A stretch of 64,000 nt of DNA from Emticicia agri (GTDB lineage: Bacteria > Bacteroidota > Bacteroidia > Cytophagales > Spirosomataceae), in the NCBI RefSeq assembly GCF_004168285.1, contig NZ_SEWF01000020.1:56990-120989 (forward strand), in the 5' to 3' direction. The number at the start of each line of letters is the position of its first letter. The first letter of the stretch is position 1. The translations under genes and the position numbers were made by a program. Positions 9,274 through 17,932 of this stretch are shown piece after piece. The notes beneath the pieces are model-generated. The model was given only the letters and a program-made list of their open reading frames with translations. It ran no database searches and had not been told where the DNA came from.

Positions 9274-9747
9274 ATGGATGTACAAAAAACAATCGTCAAA
9301 GTTTTAGAACTATTCAAAACTTTAGCAATACTCTATGGCTTTTCGTGGGTAATTTTCGCATCAACCGCCTTTTATTATTTCAATCAGGATAAACCACCTC
9401 AAAAATTATCTGATGCTCAAGTAATAGATTATATAGAAAACAAACCCCTTTCCTTATCTGAAACAGCCACTAAAGGGAAAGCCTTGTTTACAGAATATTG
9501 TGGTCAATGCCATACCACATCAGACGAAGTAGTGGTTGGACCGGGTCTGAAAGGGATACAGGAGCGGCAAAAAATAACATGGCTGAGAGAATGGATAAGA
9601 AACTCGCCTAAACTCATTGCCAGTGGAGATAAATATGCGGTTGAGTTATTTCAAAAATTCAACAGAACCCCGATGTCCACCTTTCCTCAATTGAAAGACG
9701 AAGATATTGACGCCATTCTAAAATATGTAGAAGAAGTGAATCAATAG
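9274..9747 (+). CDS. Membrane-anchored c-type cytochrome
   Basis: The 157-residue protein has one uncleaved-looking N-terminal transmembrane helix (about 15-36) followed by a class I cytochrome c domain. The heme motif CGQCH is at 76-80, VGPGLKGI follows at about 88-95, and the sixth ligand is probably M134 in RTPMSTFP. It should carry electrons on the periplasmic face, for example to a terminal oxidase. It is divergent from nuoL, and a TATTTTTG box at 9145-9152 on this strand could belong to its promoter. A long hairpin element follows the gene. Confidence 0.88.
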   Translation: MDVQKTIVKVLELFKTLAILYGFSWVIFASTAFYYFNQDKPPQKLSDAQVIDYIENKPLSLSETATKGKALFTEYCGQCHTTSDEVVVGPGLKGIQERQKITWLREWIRNSPKLIASGDKYAVELFQKFNRTPMSTFPQLKDEDIDAILKYVEEVNQ

Positions 9748-9820
9748 GTTCGTATATTGCTGACAGATTTACAAAAAATTAACTATCTGGCAAGTAAATT
9801 TGCTGAGATGAAATATTATT

Positions 9821-9981
9821 GAACCTGTTTAAACTTATTTCTTTTGACTACGAATGGCTATTTTTCAATCATATTTCGCTTATTTATTGAGTCCGTAGCT
9901 CTGCTACGCACTCAATAAATAATCTCATCTGATTAAAAAATATCTCATTCTCGTTACTAAACAAAAAGTTTAAACAGGTTC
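9821..9981. repeat. Long palindromic element, family A copy 1 (MITE-like)
   Basis: The element begins GAACCTGTTTAAACTT and ends with its exact reverse complement. The arms of about 70 bases pair imperfectly throughout, and the centre is a strong stem (ATTTATTGAGT-CGTAG against CTACG-ACTCAATAAAT). It encodes nothing. It fills the gap between the cytochrome c and VOC genes. The ends share GTTTAAAC with the element at 31315. It may be a non-autonomous mobile element or a large 3' hairpin; no clear target-site duplication is visible. Confidence 0.75.
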
Positions 9982-10022
9982 ATTTTTACACAACATATTC
10001 ATTCACATAATCAATCAAAAAA

Positions 10023-10397
10023 ATGAAATCTCCACTCTTAGGTCTTAGAACAACTATTTACAGGGTAAGCGATATTGACAAAGCCAAAGCATGGTATAGA
10101 GAAGTATTTGGTATTGAACCTTACTTTGACGAACCTTTTTATGTAGGTTTTAATGTAGGCGGCTACGAACTGGGCTTACAGCCGGATCCTAAAACTGAGG
10201 GCAAAGCAGATGGGGTAATTACTTACTGGGGTGTAGAAAATGTAGAAGAGGTTTACCGGAAAGTATTAGACAGTGGTGCTACTTCTTTTGAAGAACCTAC
10301 CGAAGTAGGCGGCGGCATTATTGTAAGTGCAGTAAAAGATTTATGGGGAAACGTAATAGGGTTTATCTATAATCCTCATTTTTCGCTGGCGGGATAA
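10023..10397 (+). CDS. VOC superfamily (glyoxalase/bleomycin-resistance fold) protein
   Basis: The 124-residue protein has the paired beta-alpha-beta-beta-beta modules of the vicinal oxygen chelate fold: TTIYRVSDIDKAKAWYREVF near 10-29 and ITYWGVENVEEVYRKVLDSG near 66-85, ending in DLWGNVIGFIYNP. The first metal-ligand position, usually histidine in true glyoxalases, is not histidine, so lactoylglutathione lyase activity is doubtful. The last 22 bases overlap the 3' end of the convergent YhhN-family gene. Confidence 0.85.
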   Translation: MKSPLLGLRTTIYRVSDIDKAKAWYREVFGIEPYFDEPFYVGFNVGGYELGLQPDPKTEGKADGVITYWGVENVEEVYRKVLDSGATSFEEPTEVGGGIIVSAVKDLWGNVIGFIYNPHFSLAG

Positions 10398-11050
10398 AAG
10401 TTTTTAAAAGTGGTGATGATACCCATAAAAGTTACATACTGCGCAAAGCCGTAAATTACCTTAGTAATAACCCCATCGTAAGGCACTTTAATGATAAACG
10501 TAAAGTAAGCCTCACAAACGGTTAGCAAAGCAAACGCCAATGCGCCTGCTATCAGCCACTGATAACTGCTCTTATTGGTTTTTCTAAGCAATGCTGTAAT
10601 ATAAAATAGCGAAAGAAAGACCATGTAGATGATAGAAGAGAAGAAGAATCCTGCGGGCATTTCTGAAAAAACAATAAAAAATGGAGCAATAATCAACAAT
10701 AAATTCAAAAATATCTTACTGAATTCTTTAGAAGATGCTGTAAAAACAGTCTCTTTTCTTACAGTTGCAATGTAAAAAGAAAAACTCAGCATAAAGAAAA
10801 TCATGGATATGGCTTTCGCATTGTTGGTTCTGAATTCAAAAGTTATATCAGCCACGGCAGCTAATAGGAGCCCAAAAGAATAGGTGTAATCTTTTAATTT
10901 ATAATCGCCTTTACGTTGCAGAAAATAAAACGTAAGCAGGCAGAGAACCGGAAATGCACTGGCAAAGCCAAGCCATTCACGATGATATATGTAAGCTACT
11001 ATATCTATTAAACAGCAGAGTACGTAAATCAGTTTTAGTTTAAGTGGCAT
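10376..11050 (-). CDS. YhhN/TMEM86-family membrane protein (lysoplasmalogenase-like), copy 1
   Basis: The protein has 224 residues from the internal ATG at 11050; an ATG 8 codons upstream (11074) is less likely. The paralogue at 11255 begins with the same MPLKLKL, and in both genes a conserved TATTTTTG box lies 33 bases ahead of this start. It has about eight transmembrane segments. YhhN-family enzymes hydrolyse lysoplasmalogen or lysophospholipid vinyl-ether bonds at the membrane; assignment to this family is by overall pattern (KDYTY, AVADITFEFRT). It overlaps the VOC gene tail to tail. Confidence 0.65.
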   Translation of the reverse strand: MPLKLKLIYVLCCLIDIVAYIYHREWLGFASAFPVLCLLTFYFLQRKGDYKLKDYTYSFGLLLAAVADITFEFRTNNAKAISMIFFMLSFSFYIATVRKETVFTASSKEFSKIFLNLLLIIAPFFIVFSEMPAGFFFSSIIYMVFLSLFYITALLRKTNKSSYQWLIAGALAFALLTVCEAYFTFIIKVPYDGVITKVIYGFAQYVTFMGIITTFKNFYPASEK

Positions 11051-11254
11051 TTCAGAAAGTAGAACTTGGGACAATGATTAAACAAAAATAATGGTTTTAA
11101 TCGATAGCTAAAAAATCGTACCAAACTTCTGATTAACTCTCGTTGAGTTAGCGTAAGCTACAATATTTTTTTAGCCTAAGGTTAAGGAAGGTGAATAGGA
11201 AATGTGAATATAGAAGTATAATGGAAGGTTTGCGTAAAATATTCCCCAAAGTAG

Positions 11255-11938
11255 TCAATTCACGTTTTTTGCGAAAGAAGTGGAGTAATGATTATTTGCT
11301 TTGATAATCCCTATAAAAATGGCGTATTGCGCAAATTGATACAGTAATTTATTAATAAGGTCGCCGTGTGGTGCAGTTATTACAAACCCAAAGTAAATAT
11401 CGGTGATGGTTAGTAAAATAAAGGCGATAATACCTGCAAAAAACCATCTGTAGCTACTTTGATTGGTTTTACGAAATAAGGCATTTATGTATAAGAGTGA
11501 TAGAAATACCATATACAAAATAGAAGAGAAAAAGTAGTCGGTAGGTATTTTGGTGAAAACCAGAAAAAAGGGCGACATGATGAGTAATAAATGCAATGCT
11601 ACTTTTGCTAATTCTTTCGACGAGGCAGTGAAAACAACCTCTTTGCGCACAGTTGCTATATAAAATGAGAAAGTAAATACATAAAGAATCATGGCTATTA
11701 CTTTAGCAAACAGTGTTCTGAACTCAAAAACAAAATCGGCAATGGCTGAGAATAGAAGTGCCAATGTATAGGTATAATCTTTAAGTTTATATTCTCCTTT
11801 GCGTTTGAGTACATAAATTACGATTAAGCACAACACCGGTAAGGCACCGAAAGGAACGAGCCATTTTTGATGAAATGTAAATGCTACTATGTCTATTAAA
11901 CAACAGAGTATGTAAACCAGTTTTAGTTTGAGAGGCAT
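11255..11938 (-). CDS. YhhN/TMEM86-family membrane protein (lysoplasmalogenase-like), copy 2
   Basis: The 227-residue polytopic protein is a close tandem paralogue of the gene at 10376. Shared blocks include MPLKLKL at the start, KLKDYTYT, FYIATVRKE-VVFTASSKE and SSILYMVFLSLLYI. About eight transmembrane helices are predicted by eye. The similarity extends upstream of the coding region through the -7 box, so the duplication copied the promoter too. The likely role is membrane lipid (lysoplasmalogen-type) hydrolysis, as in TMEM86/YhhN; this is inferred from family resemblance only. Confidence 0.65.
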   Translation of the reverse strand: MPLKLKLVYILCCLIDIVAFTFHQKWLVPFGALPVLCLIVIYVLKRKGEYKLKDYTYTLALLFSAIADFVFEFRTLFAKVIAMILYVFTFSFYIATVRKEVVFTASSKELAKVALHLLLIMSPFFLVFTKIPTDYFFSSILYMVFLSLLYINALFRKTNQSSYRWFFAGIIAFILLTITDIYFGFVITAPHGDLINKLLYQFAQYAIFIGIIKANNHYSTSFAKNVN

Positions 11939-11970
11939 TTCGAAAAGTGCAATAGAAAGCCATAGTTAAA

Positions 11971-12003
11971 CAAAAATACGTTTTTTTTGTCATATACAAC
12001 AAA
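11971..12003 (-). promoter_or_regulatory. Bacteroidota-type promoter of YhhN copy 2
   Basis: On the minus strand TATTTTTG (11971-11978) matches the TAnnTTTG -7 consensus. A TTTG at 12000-12003 is placed for the -33 element, with 21 bases between, and an adjacent TTG gives an 18-base alternative. The start codon is 33 bases below the -7 box. The -7 box and its distance to the ATG are kept in the paralogue (11083-11090), though the -33 box is not. Confidence 0.6.
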
Positions 12004-12087
12004 TAGTGCTAAACTTGTTTTATTGGCCAAACCAAAATAATTAGCAATAAGTTTATTGATTTTTTTATACCCGTGTTGTAAAAGTCT

Positions 12088-12095
12088 TACTTTTG
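12088..12095 (+). promoter_or_regulatory. -7 box upstream of the OsmC gene
   Basis: TACTTTTG fits TAnnTTTG and is followed by CA, as is common for this phylum. It lies 36 bases before the ATG at 12131. A well-spaced -33 TTTG is not obvious. Confidence 0.4.
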
Positions 12096-12130
12096 CAACG
12101 CAAATTTTGTACATCTAAAAATTCAACAAA

Positions 12131-12541
12131 ATGAAAAGAAACGCAACAGCCGTTTGGCAAGGAACAGGTAAAGAAGGTAGCGGACACCTGACTACTCAGA
12201 GTACAGTCTTGAATCAGACACAATATTCTTTTAATTCTCGTTTTGCAGAAGGCGTAGGTACTAATCCCGAAGAGTTGATAGCCGCAGCACACGCTGGTTG
12301 TTTCACCATGAAATTGAGCTTTAATCTGTCAGGTGCAGGTTTTACTCCTGAAAACCTGGAGACTAAATGCGATATTACTTTTGAAAACGGTGAAATTACC
12401 TTATCTCACTTAACATTGACTGCCAAAGTTCCTGAAATTTCAAAAGAAAAATTTGATGAATTAGTAGCTGATGCTGAAAAGAATTGCCCGATTTCTAAAT
12501 TGTTGAATACCAAAATAACTGTTGATGCTACTCTGGCATAA
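12131..12541 (+). CDS. osmC: OsmC-family organic hydroperoxide reductase
   Basis: The 136-residue protein has the two redox cysteines of OsmC/Ohr: C57 in ELIAAAHAGCFTMKL and C119 in EKNCPISKLL. It starts with KRNATAVWQGTGKEGSGHL, typical of the OsmC rather than the Ohr branch. It reduces organic hydroperoxides in the cytosol and is usually stress-induced. A clean terminator follows immediately, so it is probably monocistronic. Confidence 0.93.
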   Translation: MKRNATAVWQGTGKEGSGHLTTQSTVLNQTQYSFNSRFAEGVGTNPEELIAAAHAGCFTMKLSFNLSGAGFTPENLETKCDITFENGEITLSHLTLTAKVPEISKEKFDELVADAEKNCPISKLLNTKITVDATLA

Positions 12542-12554
12542 GCAGTAAAAATAA

Positions 12555-12585
12555 CAAAGTCCGCAATACATGCGGGCTTTGTTTT
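12555..12585 (+). terminator. Rho-independent terminator of osmC
   Basis: CAAAGTCCGCA pairs with TGCGGGCTTTG around a 5-base loop, with one mismatch, and TTTT follows. It sits between the convergent osmC and the 953-residue cytochrome gene, overlapping the latter's last codon. Confidence 0.75.
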
Positions 12586-15445
12586 ACTCCTCCAATGGCA
12601 GTTTCAATAAATATCCTGCCAAATCAGATAAATCTTTTTCTTTCAGACCCATAGAAGAAGGTTCAGGCATCAGGCTGTTTTTCAATTGTTTGCGGCTGGC
12701 AATATTAGTCTTTTTGATGCTGGTGAGTTGCCCTGCTATATCTTTTAAGGTAAGCGTTTCTCCATCACCTACCAGAAAACCATAATAGGTGTTTTTATCT
12801 TTAGTTGTGATAATCATTGGTTCATAACCGAATGCCATACTGGCAGATGGATTTACGATGGCATCAAGTAAACCTGCTTTATCAAATTTCTTTCCGATTT
12901 GGGTTAATTCCGGTCCTATTTCAGCACCTTCTTTGTCAAATTTGTGGCAGGTAGCACAATTTTTTCTAAAAACCTTATAGCCTTTCTTCATATCTGATGG
13001 CATTTCAAGGGCTAAATTAACCGATAATTCTTTACCGCTTGGGCGCAAGAAGTAATCACTCGCCATCATGCGGATAGACTTATCAGGGTTATTGAAAATA
13101 TTTTCTGCTACTACGTTCCGCACTTCTTTAGGTAAGCGGTTTTCGCCTGCCAGACTTAATAGCATTTTACCACCTGTTACATCGTTCGCCATTTTTTCTG
13201 CTGCTTTTTCTCTAGTGGCTTGCGGCAAAGTTTTGTTAAGCATCTGTTTTTCTAAAGCAATCATCTGTTTCTGCTGTGCCGACATCTGTGTATTGGCCGC
13301 CTTTTCCCAATCCATTAAATCTGCCCATTCGTTGGTCTTTCTGAAATTCACCCACCAGAATGCTTGCTCCGAGACATCTTTCAGCGGATTCTTCGTTAAA
13401 GCTAACATGGCCGTTACGGCACGTTTATCTTTAATAAAGGCTAATGCTGTAATGGCTTGTTTTCTTTGTGCTTCAGTAAGCGTTTTTGCAGTTGCCCTGA
13501 GCTTCAAGTCATTGATTGCTTCTACAGGGTGCAAACGCCACACAAGGCTGGCAGTAGCCTCATTCCAGATAACCGGGTCTTTGGGTAGGGTAGGTCTGGT
13601 AGCCTGAAAATAAGCACTTTCTTTCTCATCTAATGCCTGCCCGATGGCTTCTATTTCAAAACGGTCGGTACCATCATAATTTTTTATCAGATTATTAATA
13701 ATGCCTTGAATAGAAGCTAAAGGTAAATCACGCAAAGCAATGGCTACATCACGTCTGACAGCCACATTTTTATCTGTTGATAATTTTTCAGCAATTGGTA
13801 AAATATCAGTTCGTACCTGTCGTAAGGCTCTAAAAGCCGTGATTTTTAAATTGGCGTCTTCATTATCCAGTACTTTTTCTACTTCTTTTATGCCTTCTTC
13901 GCCCATTTTAGACAATAGCCACACGGCTCTTGCCTGTACATAAGGGTTTTTATCTTTCAATAGTTTTTTTACTTCAGATACGTTGCCACTTTTGCGGAGT
14001 GCCTCAAAACCTAAGTTCCGCACATTAATAGCCGGATTTTTGAGTGTTTCTATCTGCCCTTGCACAGTTGATACATCTATTACCGGAGGTCTTAGTTTTT
14101 TGCCTTTGGGTGTAACTCTGAAAATACGGCCATAGGCTTTTTTATCGTGCATGGCGTGTCCGCCCACCACAGGGTCATACCAGTCTGCTATGTAAATGGC
14201 TCCATCGGTGCCTGCTACCACATCGCTGGGACGAAACCATTTGCGTACATCTTCGCTTGCATCATGCCATATATAATGGTCGTCAGTTTTTGGAAAAGAA
14301 CTAATCATATTTTGGCGTTGCATTTTAAAACCACCACCCTGCAAGGTAGGCTGGTAAGAAAAAATGACATTTCTTCCGGCTTCGCAACTCAGTAATGTAC
14401 CTCTGTATTTTTCGCCTAAAGCATCTCCCTCATAAAACGCAATACCTGTGGGTGAACCAGCACCTGAGTTATCAATGGCAGGTTGCACACCCGGGTCGTC
14501 CTGATGCCAGTGAGCCGTAAACATTTCCTGTCCGGGTCTTCGGTCAGCCTGCCAGAAACGGGTGCCATCTGCACTGAAATATCCTGCATTGCCGCCTTCC
14601 ATCAGATAGCTTACCCGGCAGGTAATCACCTGGTCGTCGTTATCATTCTGCCACATATTACCATAAGAATCAAGCCCTACTTCATAGCTGTTTCTGAAAT
14701 TATGCCCCATTACTTTCAGGTTTTTACCCTCAGTATCCATTCTCAAAGCCAATCCGCCAACCCACACTCTACCATCATCTGATTTCTGATTGCCCTGATT
14801 TGACTTGTTATAGGGCGTGCCGCCATAATAGGAGCTACCTGAACGCAAGGTCCAGCCGCCTTTATCGGTTACATGGTGCGGGCCTGCATTACCGGTATTG
14901 AAATGCCAGTTGCCGTCGGGTCCGGCTGTTACCGAATGTAAAGAATGGTCGTGGTCAATGCCTCCGAAACCTTTGAGCAGAATTTCTTTTTTATCGGGTA
15001 TATCGTCACCGTTTTCGTCGGTAAATACAATCAGGTTAGGTGCTGCCGATACAATAACCTTTTTGCCGATTACGGCAATGCCTAATGGTGCCACGAGGTC
15101 TTTATCCTGTACAAAAACCTTTGATTTATCTGCTTTACCGTCTCCGTCGATATCTTCCAATATTACTACACGGTCGCCTTTCTGTTCATTGTTTACCCTT
15201 TCGCCGGGCTTTGTATTGAAATTCCTGTAATCAACGGCCTCGGTAATCCAGATACGCCCTTTGTAGTCCACATCCATATTAGTCGGATTATGAATCATCG
15301 GTGTTTCTGCCCACAAAATGGCTTCGAGGTCGTCGGGTACGTAGAGTTTATTTTTATCTTCGTCAGGGTTTGGTACAAAGGCTGTAACCAACACTAAGGC
15401 AACGCTAACTGAACAGAGAGCAGTGGCTTTCTTAGAGAAGAACAT
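12584..15445 (-). CDS. PVC-type heme-binding protein: beta-propeller, HEAT repeats and cytochrome c
   Basis: The 953-residue protein has a signal peptide (about 1-25, SVALVLVTAFVP). A beta-propeller of the sugar-dehydrogenase/NHL type follows (about 35-430), with calcium-like stretches such as LEDIDGDGKAD and FTDENGDDIPD. HEAT-type helical repeats occupy about 440-720. The C-terminal cytochrome c domain has CATCH at 830-834 in a PVC-type context (HKFDKEGAEIGPELTQIGKK, then AIVNPSASMAFGYEP). Such proteins are thought to be periplasmic or membrane-associated dehydrogenases; the substrate is unknown, but carbohydrate oxidation is often suggested. It stands alone, convergent with osmC. Confidence 0.88.
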   Translation of the reverse strand: MFFSKKATALCSVSVALVLVTAFVPNPDEDKNKLYVPDDLEAILWAETPMIHNPTNMDVDYKGRIWITEAVDYRNFNTKPGERVNNEQKGDRVVILEDIDGDGKADKSKVFVQDKDLVAPLGIAVIGKKVIVSAAPNLIVFTDENGDDIPDKKEILLKGFGGIDHDHSLHSVTAGPDGNWHFNTGNAGPHHVTDKGGWTLRSGSSYYGGTPYNKSNQGNQKSDDGRVWVGGLALRMDTEGKNLKVMGHNFRNSYEVGLDSYGNMWQNDNDDQVITCRVSYLMEGGNAGYFSADGTRFWQADRRPGQEMFTAHWHQDDPGVQPAIDNSGAGSPTGIAFYEGDALGEKYRGTLLSCEAGRNVIFSYQPTLQGGGFKMQRQNMISSFPKTDDHYIWHDASEDVRKWFRPSDVVAGTDGAIYIADWYDPVVGGHAMHDKKAYGRIFRVTPKGKKLRPPVIDVSTVQGQIETLKNPAINVRNLGFEALRKSGNVSEVKKLLKDKNPYVQARAVWLLSKMGEEGIKEVEKVLDNEDANLKITAFRALRQVRTDILPIAEKLSTDKNVAVRRDVAIALRDLPLASIQGIINNLIKNYDGTDRFEIEAIGQALDEKESAYFQATRPTLPKDPVIWNEATASLVWRLHPVEAINDLKLRATAKTLTEAQRKQAITALAFIKDKRAVTAMLALTKNPLKDVSEQAFWWVNFRKTNEWADLMDWEKAANTQMSAQQKQMIALEKQMLNKTLPQATREKAAEKMANDVTGGKMLLSLAGENRLPKEVRNVVAENIFNNPDKSIRMMASDYFLRPSGKELSVNLALEMPSDMKKGYKVFRKNCATCHKFDKEGAEIGPELTQIGKKFDKAGLLDAIVNPSASMAFGYEPMIITTKDKNTYYGFLVGDGETLTLKDIAGQLTSIKKTNIASRKQLKNSLMPEPSSMGLKEKDLSDLAGYLLKLPLEE

Positions 15446-15470
15446 AGCTTATTAATTTGGTTGAATAATT

Positions 15471-15486
15471 ACTTGTCTATACAAGT
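15471..15486. promoter_or_regulatory. Perfect inverted repeat between the GT4 gene and the PVC-heme gene
   Basis: ACTTGT-CTAT-ACAAGT lies 26 bases upstream of the ATG of the 953-residue gene and just beyond the stop of the GT4 gene. It could be an operator at the promoter of the heme protein. There is no U-tract, so a terminator is unlikely. Confidence 0.35.
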
Positions 15487-15493
15487 TACGAAT

Positions 15494-16750
15494 TTAAGAA
15501 ATTTGCTGATATATCTGAATATGCTGTTCAGTAAATTTTTTCCAGGAGAATTTTTGTGCCTGCGCAATGGCTTTTTTGCCAAGAATAAGACGCAAATTTT
15601 TATCGGTGTAGAGTTTTAGCATGGCTTCGGAAATGGCGTTTTCATCGGTGGGATCAATTAGTATCCCGGCATTTCCTACCACTTCAGGAAGCGAGCTTTT
15701 ATTTGAGGTAATGACAGGTGTACCGCACTGCATGGCCTCTAAAGGAGGTAAGCCAAAGCCCTCGTATAAAGAAGGATATACAAAAGCGAGCGCAGCAGAA
15801 TATAGGGCTGCCAGGTCTTCGTCAGCCACAAAACCTGTTACAATAATTTTTTCTTTCAGTAATGGATTGGCCTTTATTTCATCAAAGATAGTGGCAAAAT
15901 CCCAGCCTTTAGTACCTACGAGTACCAGATTCAAATCTTCTGTTTTCTCTTGCTGAATAAGTTTCAGAAAGGCTCTGATGGTACGCTCAATGTTTTTTCT
16001 GGGTTCAAGGGTGGCTATTGATAAAAGATAGCTTTTATGAATATTGATGTTGTATTTCTGTAATATGCGTTCTATTTCTTCATTGTCCCGAACCTGATAG
16101 AATTTGTCTTCAGATGCGGCTAATGGTGCTACAAATACCCTGTCGGGCGAAATACCTGTTACCTCACACAAATCGTTTTTAGTAGCTTCTGACACACAGA
16201 TAGGGTAGGTGTTGTCATCGATGCTATCCATTATTTTTTTCATCATGTTTACATTCCATTCGCCGAAATAAGACGGAAATAAATGCGGAATCAAATCATG
16301 AATGGTAATTACCTTGACAGGTCTTGATAGCCCTTTTAATATTTGCGGAACAGGCAGAAAAGGTGAATGATAAATGTCATAAGCTCCTAAAGTACAACTA
16401 TCGAAATCATAAGCAGGTTTGAATCTGGCACGCAAGCGGGTAAAAATCTCCCTGACAATTTTCTGCGGTGTTGACCTGTAAGCAAAAGTCGAAATAATAT
16501 TGTTTTCGAAGTGGGCAAACCTTAAATCCTTTGCCTGATTTACAAGCGGAAAAGAGGCAGTAGGATAAAATTTTTTCAGATAGGCTATGGTTTCAGGCAG
16601 GTGTTCGGTACTTCCCAATGCCAATTCTACGGCATTGCTTTCCGTCAACCCTCTGAGCAGGTTTTCGGCAACCCGATAAACACCTGTACGGGATTGTTCA
16701 TGAAAAAATCCCAGACCTAATACAGCGCCATCTAAAACAACTTTATTCAT
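15494..16750 (-). CDS. Glycosyltransferase family 4 (GT-B) protein
   Basis: The 418-residue protein has a typical GT4 C-terminal domain: LSIATLEPRKNIERTIRAF near 240, LVLVGTKGWD near 270, GFVADEDLAALYSAALAFVY near 305, and EGFGLPPLEAMQCGTPVITS near 330, where the E-x7-E nucleotide-sugar motif sits. The N-terminal domain includes a TIHDLIPHLFPSYF stretch common in mannosyltransferase-like members. It retains sugar configuration while transferring from a nucleotide sugar to a glycan or lipid acceptor. It overlaps the GT9 gene by 8 bases and is the last gene of the glycan cluster. Confidence 0.9.
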   Translation of the reverse strand: MNKVVLDGAVLGLGFFHEQSRTGVYRVAENLLRGLTESNAVELALGSTEHLPETIAYLKKFYPTASFPLVNQAKDLRFAHFENNIISTFAYRSTPQKIVREIFTRLRARFKPAYDFDSCTLGAYDIYHSPFLPVPQILKGLSRPVKVITIHDLIPHLFPSYFGEWNVNMMKKIMDSIDDNTYPICVSEATKNDLCEVTGISPDRVFVAPLAASEDKFYQVRDNEEIERILQKYNINIHKSYLLSIATLEPRKNIERTIRAFLKLIQQEKTEDLNLVLVGTKGWDFATIFDEIKANPLLKEKIIVTGFVADEDLAALYSAALAFVYPSLYEGFGLPPLEAMQCGTPVITSNKSSLPEVVGNAGILIDPTDENAISEAMLKLYTDKNLRLILGKKAIAQAQKFSWKKFTEQHIQIYQQIS

Positions 16751-17921
16751 CTACTGTTACAGGGCTTACTCTGTTTAAAATTAATTCTTTGATTTCAGGA
16801 GTTTCTAAATTTTCCCGATAAACCAATTCAACATTGTCACGGTCGAAAGGCAAACCTACACTTGGCTTATGGTTGTGTATAAGGTACACCGGGAAATTAG
16901 CCAATGGAAAAAACGGATAACCTGTACCTTTATAGACGGAAACGGTTTTAGAAAAGATGCAACACAGATGTTCGGGGAAAGAATCGAGTGTAAGGGCAAA
17001 ACTCGCTTTCTGTGACAGAAGTGCGATTTCGTGAATGTTTATTTTACCCGAAGAATCAATTACTCTGTTGGCGGTAGGTATATCTATTAAATCCCATATT
17101 TTTTTTGAAAGACCCGTTTGCCCGCAGAGCAGGATATAATAGCCGGTTTTTTCTAAAATCTCGGTCAGAACCGATGCCCAGAAGGCTGGAGATAATTGTT
17201 TATGCTCACCACCCGATTCAGGAAATACCATCAGATAAGCACCTCGGGGTAGCGTTATTTTGGTTTTAATTTTTTCGAAAGTAGCACCTGAAGAAATGTT
17301 AAAATACGGCTCTACATCGGTCAGTTTACCCTCAATACCTATTTCGTGCAGGAGCATAAAATACATATCAAAATGGTGAAATTCTTCGGTGGGTACATCA
17401 AATTCTTTATCTAACAATCCCCCTAAACCACGACGTGCAAAACCGAATGCCTTGCCCACTTTGATATAAGGCAATACAAAATGTGCCACCGCATCGCTGT
17501 AGCGAATGTCAATATAATAGTCGTAAGAATATTGCTGCAGTAGCGGAAGGGCTTCTCTGAAAGTGCGGTAATGTTCTTTGATTTTCTCCCAGCGAGAAAT
17601 TTTCTTCCGGTTGGTCTGGTAATGATTAATATAGATAGTACGGTCTATATATGGGTTGTATTTGTTCACGGCCTCGCACCAGGTAGGTGCTAAGAGGTCA
17701 ATTTTTACATCGGGGTATTTTTTCTTAATCAGTGGAAACAGATAGGTAACCGTAAGGGCATCGCCTAAATGGCCCAAAGAAGCTATCAGAATTCGTTCAG
17801 GAGAAGTAACATTTATGTTTCTCGCACGTCTTTTAAAAAAAAGTTTCGCATATATATCCACAAAAAAATCCATCACTGTAAATGGAATGGTTTCCCGTGG
17901 CGTTCCGCAATATTTTCTCAT
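16743..17921 (-). CDS. Glycosyltransferase family 9 (heptosyltransferase-like) protein
   Basis: The protein is about 392 residues from the ATG at 17921; a TTG two codons earlier and an internal ATG at 17873 are alternatives. GT9 signatures are RILIASLGHLGDALTVTYLF (about 43-62) and LMVFPESGGEHKQLSPAFW (about 230-248), followed by a GQTGLSKK loop and ALTLDSFPEHLC near 315. GT9 enzymes such as heptosyltransferases build LPS core, but here the sugar is unknown. The gene overlaps the GT4 gene by 8 bases and follows the DUF5672 gene by 11 bases, strongly suggesting a single transcript. Confidence 0.85.
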   Translation of the reverse strand: MRKYCGTPRETIPFTVMDFFVDIYAKLFFKRRARNINVTSPERILIASLGHLGDALTVTYLFPLIKKKYPDVKIDLLAPTWCEAVNKYNPYIDRTIYINHYQTNRKKISRWEKIKEHYRTFREALPLLQQYSYDYYIDIRYSDAVAHFVLPYIKVGKAFGFARRGLGGLLDKEFDVPTEEFHHFDMYFMLLHEIGIEGKLTDVEPYFNISSGATFEKIKTKITLPRGAYLMVFPESGGEHKQLSPAFWASVLTEILEKTGYYILLCGQTGLSKKIWDLIDIPTANRVIDSSGKINIHEIALLSQKASFALTLDSFPEHLCCIFSKTVSVYKGTGYPFFPLANFPVYLIHNHKPSVGLPFDRDNVELVYRENLETPEIKELILNRVSPVTVDE

Positions 17922-17932
17922 ATACAATTTCT

